A stretch of DNA of 64,000 nucleotides from positions 442,884-506,883 of the forward strand of contig NZ_VRKO01000010.1 of the NCBI RefSeq assembly GCF_012271765.1. The letters are read 5' to 3'. Origin of the DNA: Erwinia rhapontici. Lineage in GTDB: Bacteria; Pseudomonadota; Gammaproteobacteria; Enterobacterales; Enterobacteriaceae. Positions 52,466 through 60,461 of the stretch are shown piece after piece; within the stretch, counting starts at the first letter, position 1; each line of letters begins with the position of its first letter. Under the pieces are notes generated by a model. That model saw only the letters and a list, made by a program, of their open reading frames with translations. It made no database searches and was not told the origin of the DNA. The translations under genes were made by a program, and so were the position numbers.

Positions 52466-53563
52466 CTAATCCACGTGATACGAGGGATAATCTATATAAC
52501 CTGCATCTCGCCCGGTGTAGAACGTATTCTTGTCAGGAACAGCCAACGGCCACTCGTTCTTCATGCGTGTAACGAGATCGGGATTGGCGATAAAAGGGCG
52601 TCCAAATGCGATCAAGTCGGCAAAACCTTCCCTGAGTGCCCGTTTTGCGCGCTCCGGTGTATAGCTGCCCGCGACGATGAGAGTTCCCTCGTAGGTCTCG
52701 CGAAACGTTGTCAGGAAGCCGGCAGGGAGGGCCTGAGCCCCCAGAGATTCCTGATCGCTCAAATGCACATAAGCAAGATGACGACGACGCAGTTCGATAC
52801 CCAAGGCAAGCCAGGTCTCCTGCTCATCATCAAAGCCATGCATATCCTGCAGGCGACCAAAAGGTGCAATACGGATACCCGTCCGATGACTCCCGATGGC
52901 AGCAGAGACCGCATCCACCGTTTCCAGCGTGAATCGCAGGCGATTAGCAATATTACCGCCATAGCGGTCTGTTCTGTCGTTAAGTCCGCCATTGATAAAT
53001 TGCTCAAAGAGGTAGCCGTTAGCAGCGTGGATCTCTACACCGTCAAATCCCGCCTCGATGGCATTTTTAGCCGCCTGAACGAAATCCTGCGTCACCCGCG
53101 GTACTTCATCCGTTGTTAATGCCCGAGGCTGGCTGTGAAATGCGCGTACAGACTGATCGTTTTCCCCTGGAATGTGAGTTGTACAGCCTTCTGCAATACG
53201 TGAGACGGAACTGACCGGTGCCTGTCCATCAGGTTGGTGAGCAATGTGGGAAGAACGTCCCACGTGCCAAAGCTGAATGAATATTTTCCCGCCTTCCGCA
53301 TGTACTGCCTCAGTGACCTTTTTCCAGCCCTCTATCTGTTCGTGAGTGTATATTCCCGGTGTGTAAGCTTGTCCACGACCTTCCATTGAAACAGGTGAAC
53401 CTTCGGAAACAATCAAACCTGCTGTGGCGCGCTGACGATAGTAGGTGACCATACTGTCAGTGGGGACAAGATTGTAAGCCCGGGATCGGGTCATTGGTGC
53501 CATAACGACGCGATTACCAAGACTTATTCCATTCATTGTATAGATATTCAATAACTCGCTCAT
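52466..53563 (-). CDS. Old Yellow Enzyme-family alkene reductase (first copy)
   Basis: 365 residues, FMN-binding barrel. Conserved parts: MAPMTRSRA opening, the FIQLWHVGRSSH segment, GFDGVEIHAANGYLFEQFING with the substrate-binding His and Asn, and AFGRPFIANPDLVTR near the phosphate site. It uses NADPH to reduce activated C=C bonds of enones, nitroesters or maleimides. A LysR gene is divergent 119 bases away. The start has an ideal AGGAGAC site. A second OYE lies at 57252. Confidence 0.93.
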   Translation of the reverse strand: MSELLNIYTMNGISLGNRVVMAPMTRSRAYNLVPTDSMVTYYRQRATAGLIVSEGSPVSMEGRGQAYTPGIYTHEQIEGWKKVTEAVHAEGGKIFIQLWHVGRSSHIAHQPDGQAPVSSVSRIAEGCTTHIPGENDQSVRAFHSQPRALTTDEVPRVTQDFVQAAKNAIEAGFDGVEIHAANGYLFEQFINGGLNDRTDRYGGNIANRLRFTLETVDAVSAAIGSHRTGIRIAPFGRLQDMHGFDDEQETWLALGIELRRRHLAYVHLSDQESLGAQALPAGFLTTFRETYEGTLIVAGSYTPERAKRALREGFADLIAFGRPFIANPDLVTRMKNEWPLAVPDKNTFYTGRDAGYIDYPSYHVD

Positions 53564-53682
53564 TCTGTCTCCTGAATGAATTTCATGGTAAAAAACTAGT
53601 GTCGAGGATCTTACCTTGATTTACAGGCCCTGATTACCTGGTCAAAAAAACCCTCAGTGTTGACATAAAGGAACCAATATCT

Positions 53683-54618
53683 GTGACGGCACAACTCAAT
53701 GGCGTACAGGAATTTACTGAAGTCGTCAGAAAAGGCAGTTTCATCGCTGCAGCTGACGGTTTAGGCGTGACGCGTTCGGCACTCAGCAAAAGCATCAAGC
53801 GTCTGGAAACACGTCTGGGGGTTCGCTTACTCAACCGCAGTACGCGGAGCCTGTCGCTGACACCGGAAGGGGAGATCTATTTCAATAGCTGCAATGCTGC
53901 TCTGGAGATGATTTCAGATGCCGAAAGCAAAATCGAGGCGGGGACAGTGGAACCTTCCGGGCTGATGCGCCTGACGGTACCGGTGGCCTTTGGGCATCTT
54001 TTTATGATGCCTTTACTCAATATCATGGCGTTAAAATACCGCGCCCTGAATATCGAAGTTGATTTCAGCGATCGTGTTCGCGACCCGGCGACAGACGGCT
54101 TTGATCTGGCTCTGAGGCTTGGCCCTCTGCCTGACTCAGGCGACCTGGTAGCCACCCGACTGGGCGAGCAAAGGCTTATTATTTGCGCCTCTTCGGTCTA
54201 TCTGGAACGAGCAGGCACCCCCATTGATCTTCATGGGCTTTCATCACACAACTGCATTTCAGGGTTGCCTTCAGATGGGCAAACTTACTGGTTAATCAGG
54301 GGTAAAGAGGGGCACGTTGTAAGGCATGTCGTATCCTCTGCTTATCGTTTCAATAATGGTCATGCCATGCTGGAGGCCGCCATTGCCGGATGTGGGGTGA
54401 CGCAGTTGCCTGACTGGTTGTGCGGGGATGCCATTAAAAAGGGGCAGCTTCAAACAATTTTACCCGCATATCAGGCACCACCCACCCCCATTTCTGCAAT
54501 GTGGCCCAGGACTCATGCGGTGCTTCCCAAAGTGAGAGTCTTACTTGAGGAACTCAAAAAAGAGTTGCCGACACGGTTAGCTAGCGCGCAGCGTTCATCT
54601 GCTGCGCCCGTTATTTAG
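53683..54618 (+). CDS. LysR-family transcriptional regulator
   Basis: 311 residues, started at GTG 53683 with AAGGA ahead. HTH: FTEVVRKGSFIAAADGLGVTRSALSKSIKRLE (about 11-42). The stretch VRLLNRSTRSLSLTPEG follows as in the regulators of oxidoreductases. Divergent from the first OYE gene, its likely target. Its stop overlaps the convergent esterase gene by four bases. Confidence 0.9.
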   Translation: MTAQLNGVQEFTEVVRKGSFIAAADGLGVTRSALSKSIKRLETRLGVRLLNRSTRSLSLTPEGEIYFNSCNAALEMISDAESKIEAGTVEPSGLMRLTVPVAFGHLFMMPLLNIMALKYRALNIEVDFSDRVRDPATDGFDLALRLGPLPDSGDLVATRLGEQRLIICASSVYLERAGTPIDLHGLSSHNCISGLPSDGQTYWLIRGKEGHVVRHVVSSAYRFNNGHAMLEAAIAGCGVTQLPDWLCGDAIKKGQLQTILPAYQAPPTPISAMWPRTHAVLPKVRVLLEELKKELPTRLASAQRSSAAPVI

Positions 54619-55565
54619 TCAATCATCAATAATGATGACTTCGCTGCATCCCGCAAAGCCTGTTCAATAAAAGCGACTGAACTCTCAAGCGCCTGTACCG
54701 CTTCAGGCTGTAGCGTGGAGAAGAAATGCCAGGCGTGGAACATACCCGGCCAGACTTCCAGGTTTACGCGAACGCGGTTATCACCCAGATGAGTTGCAAG
54801 ACGCATAGCGTCGCTCAGCATCAGTTCGTTCTCGCCAATCTGAATGAGCACCGGCGGCAGGCCCGTTACATCAGCAAATACCGGTGATGCCATTGGATGA
54901 TTAGGCAATGCCTCGCCGAGGAACGTTCGCGCAAGAAAATCAAGACCCGCTTTGGTATTCAGAGGATCAAGGCCTTCTCTATTGGTCATAGAGAAGCCAG
55001 TGTGCTCAAGGTTAGCCCAGGGTGAAATAGAAACACCGCCGGCTGGGAGTGGCAGACCCTTGTTGCGAGCAGCAACCATCACGGTGATAACCATCGCGCC
55101 GCCCGCAGACTCGCCGGCCAGCACAATTTTGCTGGCGTCAAAGCCTTGTTCAATCAACCACTCATACGCACGAACTGTATCGGTAACGGGCGTCGGGAAA
55201 GGATACTCTGGTGCCAGTCGGTAATCCGGCATGAACACCCGTGCTCCCAGCATGCTGGCGTAGTTGCCACCAATACCGTGATAGCCAGCCGGTTCGCCGA
55301 CAATATAGGCCCCGCCGTGGATGTACATAACGATGGCCTCTGTTTTAAGAGTATCGGGAGTCACCAGCGTTCCCGGAACGCCCCCCATGTCGATCTCAGT
55401 AAAGCTGACACCGGCAGGTGCAGGATTTTTAGCCAGCATACGGGTATAGGCTTCACGCACCTCACTCATCGGCGTTACGGTATCCTCACCCGTAATAATT
55501 GGACCCAGACCGGCCAGGCTTTCTGACCACTCTTTTACGGCTTGCCTGGTTTGTTGATTCAACAT
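54615..55565 (-). CDS. Alpha/beta-hydrolase of the hormone-sensitive-lipase family
   Basis: 316 residues from ATG 55565 (CAGGAAT). The family pair of motifs is present: oxyanion HGGAY at 83-87 and nucleophile GESAGG at 151-156 (Ser153). The late GMFHAW holds the catalytic His. HSL-type carboxylesterases cleave short acyl esters in the cytosol. The upstream start at 55703 would add an unlikely 46-residue extension. Divergent LysR gene 121 bases away is the probable regulator; between them TTCCTGTT and AACAGGAA form a spaced inverted repeat. Confidence 0.9.
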   Translation of the reverse strand: MLNQQTRQAVKEWSESLAGLGPIITGEDTVTPMSEVREAYTRMLAKNPAPAGVSFTEIDMGGVPGTLVTPDTLKTEAIVMYIHGGAYIVGEPAGYHGIGGNYASMLGARVFMPDYRLAPEYPFPTPVTDTVRAYEWLIEQGFDASKIVLAGESAGGAMVITVMVAARNKGLPLPAGGVSISPWANLEHTGFSMTNREGLDPLNTKAGLDFLARTFLGEALPNHPMASPVFADVTGLPPVLIQIGENELMLSDAMRLATHLGDNRVRVNLEVWPGMFHAWHFFSTLQPEAVQALESSVAFIEQALRDAAKSSLLMID

Positions 55566-55686
55566 TTTTATTCCTGTTTGTATTTGCGTTAAAAAAGAAC
55601 AGGAACCTATAATATATAAACATTTGGGGAATGTGTTTCCCATATCAGGGTACGTTAACGCCCGTATTGGATGAGATAAATAAAGC

Positions 55687-56595
55687 ATGGAGATCAACAG
55701 CATTGGTGATATCGCAGCGTTTGTCGCTGCGGTAAAAGCCGGGAGTTATACCCACGCAGCGAGTTCCCTTGGGCTTACTCGTTCTGCCATTGGCAAAAGT
55801 GTTGTCAGGCTCGAAACGCGTATGGGGGTGCGTTTACTGAACCGTACTACCCGAAGTCTGAGTCTCACCGATGAAGGGAGGGTCATGTTTGATCGTTGCC
55901 GACAGATACTGGATGACCTGGAGGAGGTCGATGCCACCATGGCCATGCGCAGGGTTAAGCCAACGGGGACTCTCAGGCTGAGTGCGCCGCTCTCTTTTGG
56001 GCAGCGACATATCCTTCCTGTTCTGGATATTTATCTGAAAAAGTGGCCAGAACTTCGTGCAGAAGTCTCCTTTAGCGACAGGTTTGTTGACCTGATAGAA
56101 GAAGGTTTTGATATTGCTATTCGCATAGGTGAACCTCGCGACGACTCACGCATTCTTACCCGAACGATTGCTTCGCAACATATTGTCACTTGTGCATCAC
56201 CCGAGTACTTATCCTCACGAGGCGTTCCAGAAACACCCGCAGACTTAACCGGGCATGACACTATCTTTCTTCTGAGTGCAGAAAAGAGACGCAGCTGGCG
56301 GTTTGCGACTCCGGAAGGCACGTTTGTCTATGAAGGACCCGGTCGGCTGAACCTCGACAGTTCGGAAGCCATGCGGGCATCGGCTATTGCTGGATTTGGT
56401 CTCGTTCACTTGCCCACCTACTTGCTCGGAGAAGATTTGCGTAGCGGTAAGTTAATCCCTGTGCTTGAGGAGTATCCTTTCCCCCCGGAACCCATTCGGA
56501 TCATTTATCCCAGCAAACGCCATTTATCACCGCGAATCAGAGCCTTTATTGACCTGCTTGTGGAACGCTGGGAGCCAGGTTTACCCTGGGAATGA
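55687..56595 (+). CDS. LysR-family transcriptional regulator
   Basis: 302 residues. HTH: FVAAVKAGSYTHAASSLGLTRSAIGKSVVRLE (about 11-42), then VRLLNRTTRSLSLTDEG. It closely resembles the regulator at 53683, which suggests a duplication within this block. Divergent from the HSL-type esterase gene, its likely target. Its last 50 bases overlap the 3' end of the convergent TetR gene. Confidence 0.9.
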   Translation: MEINSIGDIAAFVAAVKAGSYTHAASSLGLTRSAIGKSVVRLETRMGVRLLNRTTRSLSLTDEGRVMFDRCRQILDDLEEVDATMAMRRVKPTGTLRLSAPLSFGQRHILPVLDIYLKKWPELRAEVSFSDRFVDLIEEGFDIAIRIGEPRDDSRILTRTIASQHIVTCASPEYLSSRGVPETPADLTGHDTIFLLSAEKRRSWRFATPEGTFVYEGPGRLNLDSSEAMRASAIAGFGLVHLPTYLLGEDLRSGKLIPVLEEYPFPPEPIRIIYPSKRHLSPRIRAFIDLLVERWEPGLPWE

Positions 56596-57118
56596 GAAGG
56601 CGAGTGCGGCATACATCCAGAATTTCATCAGCCAGAGCGGAATCATCCGGGCAGGCACGGGACAGCACCAGGGCGCCGACAAGATGCGCAATGGTGTCTA
56701 TCAGCTCAGCGCGCGATCCATTTTCATTGCCTAAAACGGCCAGCTGACGTTCAATCCCGGCCGCAAATGTCGCCTTGATGGATTCAGACTGACGGGCCGT
56801 ATCGGTGCCCAGTGCCGACATCACACATCCCTTTCCCATCTCATCGCGATGTTGTCGGGAGAGGTAGTATTCAATAAATTTTTCCCGGTTCACACCTGCC
56901 GTGCTTTCTGCCGATCGCGTGAAACCGCAGCTCATTGCCTCCGCCATCAGATCAGCCTTGGAACCAAAGTGCTTGTAGAACCCTCCGTGGGTGAAGCCTG
57001 CCGCTGACATCAGTTCCGCGACGCCCACGCCATCGTAACCGCGCTCACGAAAAAGTTCTGAGGCCGTTTCAACAATGCGTATTCGGTTTTCCCGAACCTG
57101 CTCTTTCGACACTTTCAT
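56546..57118 (-). CDS. TetR/AcrR-family regulator
   Basis: 190 residues from ATG 57118; the track-like longer start at 57157 adds 13 unconserved residues. HTH region: ASELFRERGYDGVGVAELMSAAGFTHGGFYKHFGSKADL (about 17-55 in two parts). The MKVSKEQVRENR opening is typical of TetR proteins that guard NADPH-oxidoreductase genes. Divergent from the second OYE operon, and a near-perfect 16-bp dyad lies between them. It probably represses that operon and senses an electrophile. Its tail overlaps the convergent lysR gene by 50 bases. Confidence 0.88.
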   Translation of the reverse strand: MKVSKEQVRENRIRIVETASELFRERGYDGVGVAELMSAAGFTHGGFYKHFGSKADLMAEAMSCGFTRSAESTAGVNREKFIEYYLSRQHRDEMGKGCVMSALGTDTARQSESIKATFAAGIERQLAVLGNENGSRAELIDTIAHLVGALVLSRACPDDSALADEILDVCRTRLLIPRVNLAPSVPQAGQ

Positions 57119-57158
57119 GCTTTCTGCCCGTTTCAAAAATAGGAGGTAAGTATACATT

Positions 57159-57208
57159 GATGATGACCATAATCAAACCAGTTGACTTTATAGATTACGA
57201 TCATCATC
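57159..57208. promoter_or_regulatory. Candidate TetR operator of the OYE-SDR operon
   Basis: GATGATGACCATAATC (57159-57174) and GATTACGATCATCATC (57193-57208) are inverted at 14 of 16 positions around an 18-base spacer that contains a -35-like TTGACT. It lies between the tetR gene and the second OYE gene. The symmetry is strong; the binding protein is inferred. Confidence 0.6.
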
Positions 57209-57251
57209 ATTACATCAACACGTTGACCATCCACTGAGCAGGCGATTAAAC

Positions 57252-58343
57252 ATGACAAACCAGACACTATTTCAACCCTACGAGCTGGGGACCATCACCC
57301 TGGCCAACCATCTCGTGATGGCACCCCTGACGCGTAACCGGGCAGCAGCAGGGTTGGTACCCAGCGAACTGGCGGCGACCTACTACGCCCAGCGTGCCAC
57401 CGCAGGATTACTGATTACCGAAGCCACGCAGATCTCAGCACAGGCACAGGGCTATCAGGATACGCCGGGGATCTATACGCAAGCGCAAATCGAAGGCTGG
57501 CGCAAAGTGACTGACGCGGTTCATGCCAAAGGTGGGCGAATTTTTGTACAGCTATGGCACGTAGGACGCATCTCGCATGTCGATTTACAGCCGAGTGGCG
57601 CTGCGCCGGTCGCACCGTCTGCTCTTCGTGCCGAGACGAAGACCTTTGTGAACAACGGTTTTGCTGATGTCTCTGAGCCACGTGCGCTCGAGTTACCAGA
57701 AATACAGGGGATTATCGACGATTTCAGAAAAGCATCGGCCAATGCCATTGCCGCCGGGTTTGATGGCGTAGAGATCCATGGCGCAAATGGTTATCTGCTG
57801 GAACAGTTCCTGAAAGACGGCGCTAATCAGCGTACCGATGAGTACGGCGGCTCTGTCGAGAATCGTGCGCGTCTGCTGTTAGAAGTGACGGCGGCCGTGA
57901 AAGAGGAGATCGGCGCTGATCGCACCGGCGTACGCATTTCACCGGTTTCACCTGCGAATGCGATTTCATGCAGCGATCCGCAGCCGCAATATGATTACGT
58001 TGCCGATCAACTCAATGCATTAGGCATCGTGTACCTCCATGTGGTTGAAGGCGCGACGGGTGGCCCGCGTGATGTATCGCCGTTCGATTACGGCTCCCTG
58101 CGCCGCCGCTTTAAAAACACCTGGATCGGCAACAACGGCTACGACCTGGCGCTGGCGTCCGCTCAACTTACGCAAGGCAAAGCCGATCTGTTCGCGTTTG
58201 GCCGCCCATTCATTTCTAACCCGGATCTGGTCGACAGGCTGAAAACGGGCGCACCTCTGGCCTCACTTAACCCTGACACGCTGTATGGCGGTGGCGCAGC
58301 GGGATATACCGATTACCCGTCGCTTGCTGAAACCAGCAAGTAA
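57252..58343 (+). CDS. Old Yellow Enzyme-family alkene reductase (second copy)
   Basis: 363 residues with the same barrel pattern as the first copy: MAPLTRNRA, EATQISAQAQGY, FVQLWHVGRISH, GFDGVEIHGANGYLLEQFLKDG and AFGRPFISNPDLVDR. It is nearer to E. coli NemA in the EATQISAQA segment. It reduces activated alkenes or N-ethylmaleimide-type electrophiles with NAD(P)H and FMN. It heads an operon with two SDR genes, with a TetR gene divergent; in E. coli nemA is likewise TetR (NemR) controlled. Confidence 0.93.
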   Translation: MTNQTLFQPYELGTITLANHLVMAPLTRNRAAAGLVPSELAATYYAQRATAGLLITEATQISAQAQGYQDTPGIYTQAQIEGWRKVTDAVHAKGGRIFVQLWHVGRISHVDLQPSGAAPVAPSALRAETKTFVNNGFADVSEPRALELPEIQGIIDDFRKASANAIAAGFDGVEIHGANGYLLEQFLKDGANQRTDEYGGSVENRARLLLEVTAAVKEEIGADRTGVRISPVSPANAISCSDPQPQYDYVADQLNALGIVYLHVVEGATGGPRDVSPFDYGSLRRRFKNTWIGNNGYDLALASAQLTQGKADLFAFGRPFISNPDLVDRLKTGAPLASLNPDTLYGGGAAGYTDYPSLAETSK

Positions 58344-58418
58344 AGCAGCCGATGTCCAGGTTCTACCCGGACCGCACATTGCGGATTCTGATTACACATT
58401 AATAAAGAAGATCACCTT

Positions 58419-59201
58419 ATGACTAAAAATTCAGTTCTTATTACAGGCGCTTCGACGGGTATTGGTGCTGTTTATGCTGAGCGGTTCGCCCGCCGGGGAC
58501 ACAACCTTGTTCTGGTTGCACGCGACAAAGCAAGGTTAGAGACACTTGCCGATCGCCTGCGACAGGAAAATGGCATTTCTGTCGATGTGTTACCTGCGGA
58601 CCTCACGCAAACGCGTGATTTAGCCGTGGTCGAAGCCCGCCTGCGTGAAGACACGCAGATTGGCATTCTGATCAATAACGCGGGTATCGCGCAGTCCGGC
58701 AGTTTTACAGAGCAGACGCCTGATTCGATAGAACGCCTTATCGCGCTTAACGTTACCGCCCTGACGAGACTGGCCAGTGCCGTGACACCACGGTTTGTGC
58801 AAGCGGGTGAAGGATCGATCGTCAACATCAGTTCTATCGTAGGCCTGGCCCCTGAATTTTCTATGTCGGTTTACGGCGCAACCAAAGCTTTTGTTCTTTT
58901 CCTGTCTCAGGGAATGAATGTCGAGCTGTCATCTCAGGGCATTTATGTCCAGGCGGTGCTCCCTGCCGGCACTTACACGGAAATCTGGGATCGTGCGGGG
59001 ATCGACATCACTCATGCGTCAAAATTCATGGAAGTGGGCGAGTTAGTGGATGCCGCACTGGTGGGCTTTGATCGCCGTGAACTCGTCACCATCCCACCAC
59101 TGCATCATGCTGCACGCTGGGACACCCTCGATGCCTCGCGTCAGGCTCTGCTTTCGGACATCAAACAAGATGAAGCCGCAGAGCGATATAAAACGCTTTA
59201 G
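58419..59201 (+). CDS. Short-chain dehydrogenase/reductase (SDR)
   Basis: 260 residues, classical SDR. NAD(P) site TGASTGIGAVYAERFA (9-24), NNAG near 87-90, and active-site pair in SVYGATKAF (Tyr and Lys). The substrate is not evident. It follows the OYE gene by 75 bases and precedes a second SDR gene by 20 bases, so the three are probably one message. Together OYE and SDR could reduce both the C=C and C=O of an enone or enal. Confidence 0.92.
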   Translation: MTKNSVLITGASTGIGAVYAERFARRGHNLVLVARDKARLETLADRLRQENGISVDVLPADLTQTRDLAVVEARLREDTQIGILINNAGIAQSGSFTEQTPDSIERLIALNVTALTRLASAVTPRFVQAGEGSIVNISSIVGLAPEFSMSVYGATKAFVLFLSQGMNVELSSQGIYVQAVLPAGTYTEIWDRAGIDITHASKFMEVGELVDAALVGFDRRELVTIPPLHHAARWDTLDASRQALLSDIKQDEAAERYKTL

Positions 59202-59221
59202 TGAATAAGGTCCTGTTCAGC

Positions 59222-60040
59222 ATGACAAAAAAACGTGTAGCACTGGTGACCGGCGCTTCCTCAGGTATCGGCGAAGCGTCGGCTCATAAACTGTTAGCCG
59301 CGGGTTATACGGTCTATGGCACGAGTCGGCGTGGCTCCCAGGCGGGAACGCATCCGTTTCCGTTATTAACGCTGGATGTGACGGACGACGCTTCTGTCGA
59401 GGCTGCCATTGAGGAATTGCTGCGTCTGGAGGGGCGAATCGATATTCTGGTGAACAATGCGGGCTTCGGAATTGCCCCGGCGGCGGCGGAAGAAAGTTCT
59501 GTCGAACAGGCCAGGCGCATTTTCGACACTAACTTTCTGGGCATCGTCAGGGTGACGCGGGCAGTGATCCCTCACATGCGCCGTCAGGGCAGTGGGCGGA
59601 TCATTAACATCGGTTCAATACTGGGCATCGTTCCGTTGCCCTACGTGGCCCTGTATGCTGCCAGTAAGCATGCGGTCGAAGGGTATACGGGAGCACTGGA
59701 TCATGAACTGCGCACGCAGGGTATCAGAGTGTCCGTCATCGAACCGGCCTATACGAAAACGCAGTTTGAAGCCAATAACATCGAGCCGGATGCGAAGCGT
59801 GAAGAGTATGACCTGATCCGGGCTAAACTTGCGAAAGTGGTGAGCAAAGCAATGGACGCAGCGGAAGGCCCGGAGGTTGTGGCTGACGTGGTGGTGAAAG
59901 CGGCTCAGGCGTTACGCCCGAAGGTGCGTTACACGGCGGGCGCGCTGGCAGGACAGTTGAATTTTATTCTCAGATTCGCGCCTGCGTCATTGTTGGATAA
60001 GGTCGTGCGCAAAAATCTTCAGCTTGATGCGAAAGAATAA
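59222..60040 (+). CDS. Short-chain dehydrogenase/reductase (SDR)
   Basis: 272 residues from ATG 59222; GTG 59201 would overlap the previous stop and adds seven residues. NAD(P) site TGASSGIGEASAHKL, NNAGFG and the active-site YAASKHAVEGY are present. The C-terminal region (PASLLDKVVRKNLQLD) resembles the oxidoreductase-type SDRs annotated in stress operons. Last gene of the OYE-SDR-SDR set; a terminator lies at 60174. Confidence 0.92.
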   Translation: MTKKRVALVTGASSGIGEASAHKLLAAGYTVYGTSRRGSQAGTHPFPLLTLDVTDDASVEAAIEELLRLEGRIDILVNNAGFGIAPAAAEESSVEQARRIFDTNFLGIVRVTRAVIPHMRRQGSGRIINIGSILGIVPLPYVALYAASKHAVEGYTGALDHELRTQGIRVSVIEPAYTKTQFEANNIEPDAKREEYDLIRAKLAKVVSKAMDAAEGPEVVADVVVKAAQALRPKVRYTAGALAGQLNFILRFAPASLLDKVVRKNLQLDAKE

Positions 60041-60078
60041 AATGACATTTCTTAACGGGCTATTCTGACCTTTTTCCC

Positions 60079-60107
60079 GGTAGGGTAACGGTAGGGTAAC
60101 AGTAGGG
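60079..60107. repeat. Tandem 11-bp repeat
   Basis: Two perfect back-to-back copies of GGTAGGGTAAC (60079-60100) and a partial third (AGTAGGG). It lies 39 bases after the SDR stop in a gene-free stretch. Repeated short sites of this kind occur near integrase arms, but no integrase is nearby. Confidence 0.7.
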
Positions 60108-60173
60108 ATGTCTTTCCCGTTCACCTCAATGCATTAAAATCATACAAAGGTTCGTGCAAAGTTATGAAAAACA

Positions 60174-60207
60174 AAAAGCCCGCTCAGGATTTCCTGAGCG
60201 GGCTTTT
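60174..60207 (+). terminator. Intrinsic terminator, twin of the tRNA-Asn terminator
   Basis: AAAAGCCCGCTCAGG and CCTGAGCGGGCTTTT form a 15-bp stem with a four-base ATTT loop, ending in a T-run. It probably ends the OYE-SDR message 133 bases past its stop. The stem is nearly the same as at 17618-17647. Confidence 0.88.
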
Positions 60208-60352
60208 CTCATTCTTCCTCCGTTCAGGAGCGTGTTTATCATGCCGGAATTCTGTTGCTGAGTGCGGCAGGATTTTGGTACAGGGTAAAATTCAGGTAGC
60301 CAGTTGTTATGTTCCGAGAAGATCAGCACAATGTTTTCACGCAAACCAAAAC

Positions 60353-60375
60353 AAGGAGATGACATGTTGTTATAA
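60353..60375 (+). other. Perfect ribosome site with a three-codon frame
   Basis: AAGGAG at 60353-60358, five-base spacing, then ATG TTG TTA TAA (60364-60375). A second nine-codon frame, ATG 60395 (MKYSGIKFI), follows. They may be leader peptides of the diguanylate cyclase gene or the front of a deleted gene. The rest of 60208-60423 holds nothing I can assign. Confidence 0.35.
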
Positions 60376-60423
60376 CCGCCAGGGATAGGTAAATAATGAA
60401 ATATTCAGGCATAAAATTTATAT

Positions 60424-60442
60424 GAGAATGATTTTCATTTCA
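60424..60442. promoter_or_regulatory. Candidate Fur box ahead of the diguanylate cyclase gene
   Basis: GAGAATGATTTTCATTTCA matches the 19-bp Fur consensus at 13 positions, including the AATGAT-TTCATT core that forms the dyad. It ends 19 bases before the cyclase ATG, inside the ribosome-site region, a place where Fur binding would shut off expression. Confidence 0.55.
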
Positions 60443-60461
60443 ATATTTATCAGGGGTTAGT

